Positions 62,890 through 64,000 of a stretch of DNA of 64,000 nucleotides are shown piece after piece (within the stretch, counting starts at the first letter, position 1; every line of letters starts with the position of its first letter). Made by a program: the position numbers and the translations under genes. The notes under the pieces are model-generated. The model made no database searches, was not told where the DNA came from, and saw only the letters and a program-made list of their open reading frames with translations. This DNA is from Flexilinea sp. (GTDB taxonomy: Bacteria > Chloroflexota > Anaerolineae > Anaerolineales > Anaerolineaceae): positions 163,318 to 227,317 of the forward strand of contig JAPKMT010000001.1 in NCBI GenBank assembly GCA_026645735.1, written 5' to 3'.

Positions 62890-63582
62890 AGAAAGACGAT
62901 AGGCGTTGTGAATGGTTCTGTCGAGAATGGCATCCGCTAAAGTGGGGTCTGGGAAACGGAGATGCCAGTCGGACACTGGAACCTGAGAAACAATCAGAGT
63001 GGCCTTTTTATTGAAACGGTCATCAAATATTTCCAACAAATCCTGAGTACCGGATAATGAAATGGGGTCACGCATCCAATCATCCAAGATAAGTACATCC
63101 GTTTTATTAAGAGATTGCAGGAAAGAAAGATAGGTGCCATCCTGCCTGGAATGATCCATAGCGTGCAGAAGGCGGGAAGTGCGCCAATAACGGACAGAAT
63201 AGCCGGAACGGCACGCTGCCACTCCCAACGAAGATGCGATAAAAGTTTTGCCGGTGCCTGTAGCGCCCAATATCAAAATATTGAGAGCTTTATCAACCCA
63301 GATGCATTGAGCCATTTCCAGGACAAGTCGTCTATCCAGACCGCGTTCGGGAGAAAAATCAATATCTTCAATAGCCGCAGACATGGGAAATTCGGCCAGT
63401 TTCAATCGGCGTTGGTTGCGACTATCAGAACGGTGGGTACATTCCAACTCAACCAGAAGTAATAACCGTTCTTCAAAGGGCAGATCAGCATACAATGGGT
63501 TGCCAGCTTGTTCCTGAAGCCCTTTGCGAAAAGCGGTCAGGCGTAGTTGTAATAATTTTTCCAGCAGGGTTTGTGAAATCAT
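62833..63582 (-). CDS. istB: IS21-family ATP-binding protein IstB
   Basis: A 249-aa AAA+ ATPase: Walker A LGATGTGKTFIASSLGVAAC, Walker B DVLILDDWM, and the IstB ending SDWHLRFPDPTLADAILDRT. It assists the transposase in target capture. Its last codons (RTMPHT) overlap the subterminal inverted repeat. It starts 12 bp after the istA stop. Confidence 0.95.
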   Translation of the reverse strand: MISQTLLEKLLQLRLTAFRKGLQEQAGNPLYADLPFEERLLLLVELECTHRSDSRNQRRLKLAEFPMSAAIEDIDFSPERGLDRRLVLEMAQCIWVDKALNILILGATGTGKTFIASSLGVAACRSGYSVRYWRTSRLLHAMDHSRQDGTYLSFLQSLNKTDVLILDDWMRDPISLSGTQDLLEIFDDRFNKKATLIVSQVPVSDWHLRFPDPTLADAILDRTIHNAYRLSLLGDSQRKLRGNRTMPHT

Positions 63583-63594
63583 AATCAGTGTCCT

Positions 63595-64000
63595 TTATTG
63601 GTAATATTCATGGCCGCGGATATTGTCATGGGCAGGGAGTGCTTCAGGAATGGATGGGGTTGCTTGTTTGGCAAGCCATTCCAACTCATCCTTCACAGCC
63701 TTATAGGATAAGGATTTGCTTTCCAGAGCCGCCTGGCAGGCCTGTTCCAGGCGAGAAGAAGGATATTTCTTGGCAAGGTTGAGGATGCCCAGACAGGAAC
63801 GATAAGCCTGTTCCGGAAATGAGCGTGATTTTAGGGTCGCATTGATGAACTCTTGGGTTTGGGGGCCAACTTTTTCAGCCCAGGAGAGAAGCTGTTTGGT
63901 ATTGATCTTGTTCAAAAACTGGTGGTTAGGAGGCATATGCTCACGCAGGGTGGTATATCCTCCTGCTTTGGAACTGCGAGAATGGATAGCTACGCCTTTG
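63595..64000 (-). CDS. istA: IS21-family transposase IstA (C-terminal part only)
   Basis: The open frame enters from the window edge (first full codon at 63999) and gives 134 C-terminal residues: KGVAIHSRSSKAGGYTTLRE, then HMPPNHQFL and SRSFPEQAYRSCLGILNLAKKY. The HMPP(N/A)H segment and the following helix are typical of IstA C-termini. The DDE catalytic core lies outside the window. Confidence 0.92.
   Translation of the reverse strand, partial: KGVAIHSRSSKAGGYTTLREHMPPNHQFLNKINTKQLLSWAEKVGPQTQEFINATLKSRSFPEQAYRSCLGILNLAKKYPSSRLEQACQAALESKSLSYKAVKDELEWLAKQATPSIPEALPAHDNIRGHEYYQ

Larger units (their letters stand above)
62748..64000 (-). mobile_element. IS21-family insertion sequence (partial, runs off window)
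   Basis: Contains istB and the 3' part of istA in the usual order on the minus strand. The end near 62748 (TGCGCACGCCGGTGAAATCG) is inferred from where helicase coding sense stops. A 19-bp inverted pair with one mismatch, 62776-62794 and 62838-62856 (TGTGCGGCAT(A/G)GTCCGG), lies just inside, as expected for subterminal transposase sites of this family. The true end could be some tens of bases away. Confidence 0.8.

Overview
The window looks like chromosomal DNA of a low-to-mid GC anaerobic bacterium. The best guess is Chloroflexota, class Anaerolineae. The guess rests on an amino-acid operon using the LysW carrier protein (genes for LysW, LysX, LysY, LysZ and LysK), an AraM-type glycerol-1-phosphate dehydrogenase, ribose-type sugar ABC transporters, and a chromosomal pair of Arm/Rmt-like 16S rRNA methyltransferases. 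The species cannot be named from sequence reading alone.

Layout. 1-10.4 kb holds housekeeping genes: a partial LigB/MEMO-family gene, glycerol-1-phosphate dehydrogenase, a long minus-strand operon (thrC, thrB, a LysM lipoprotein, a divergent tgt, two rRNA methyltransferase paralogues, an RsmF-like m5C methyltransferase), and a sugar isomerase-like TIM barrel. 10.5-14.8 kb is the LysW-dependent operon. It is preceded by what reads as a complete arginine attenuator: promoter, 18-residue leader peptide with three CGA codons, alternative hairpins and a terminator. 15-27.6 kb holds a TauE/SafE exporter, a phosphodiesterase, an HtrA protease, an OmpR/HisKA two-component system, gyrA, ftsZ with a small partner gene, and a glycosidase-like protein. 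27.9-29.3 kb is an amino-acid permease.

29.5-41.7 kb is a sugar utilisation region: a SorC regulator with palindromic operators, a two-subunit transketolase, an FGGY kinase, a DUF2291 protein, ribose-type ABC transporter genes, a fucose/arabinose isomerase-like protein, RbsD and ribokinase. It suits import, isomerisation, phosphorylation and transketolase cleavage of an unidentified pentose-like sugar. A tRNA-Ser(UGA) follows. 42.2-56.8 kb is a second catabolic island: cyclase-family hydrolase, sensory substrate-binding lipoprotein, YesM/YesN kinase-regulator pair, amidohydrolase, ABC transporter with two permeases, and a three-gene FAD oxidoreductase set ending in DUF1667. A diverged copy of the tRNA-Ser 3' end and its downstream sequence lies just after this island, so the island is bracketed by imperfect direct repeats.

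56.8-64 kb is AT-rich accessory DNA: an antitoxin-like gene fragment, a very large DUF4011/superfamily-1 helicase with a Vsr-like nuclease domain (probable phage defence), and an IS21-family element that has cut off the helicase 3' end and runs off the window.

A family of imperfect hairpin repeats is scattered through intergenic spaces from 0.47 to 50.2 kb. About nine copies have a stem-loop and several are half copies. Stem sequences differ between copies, yet the two arms within most copies stay complementary. Regions 593-817 and 47370-47764 hold no gene that I can support.
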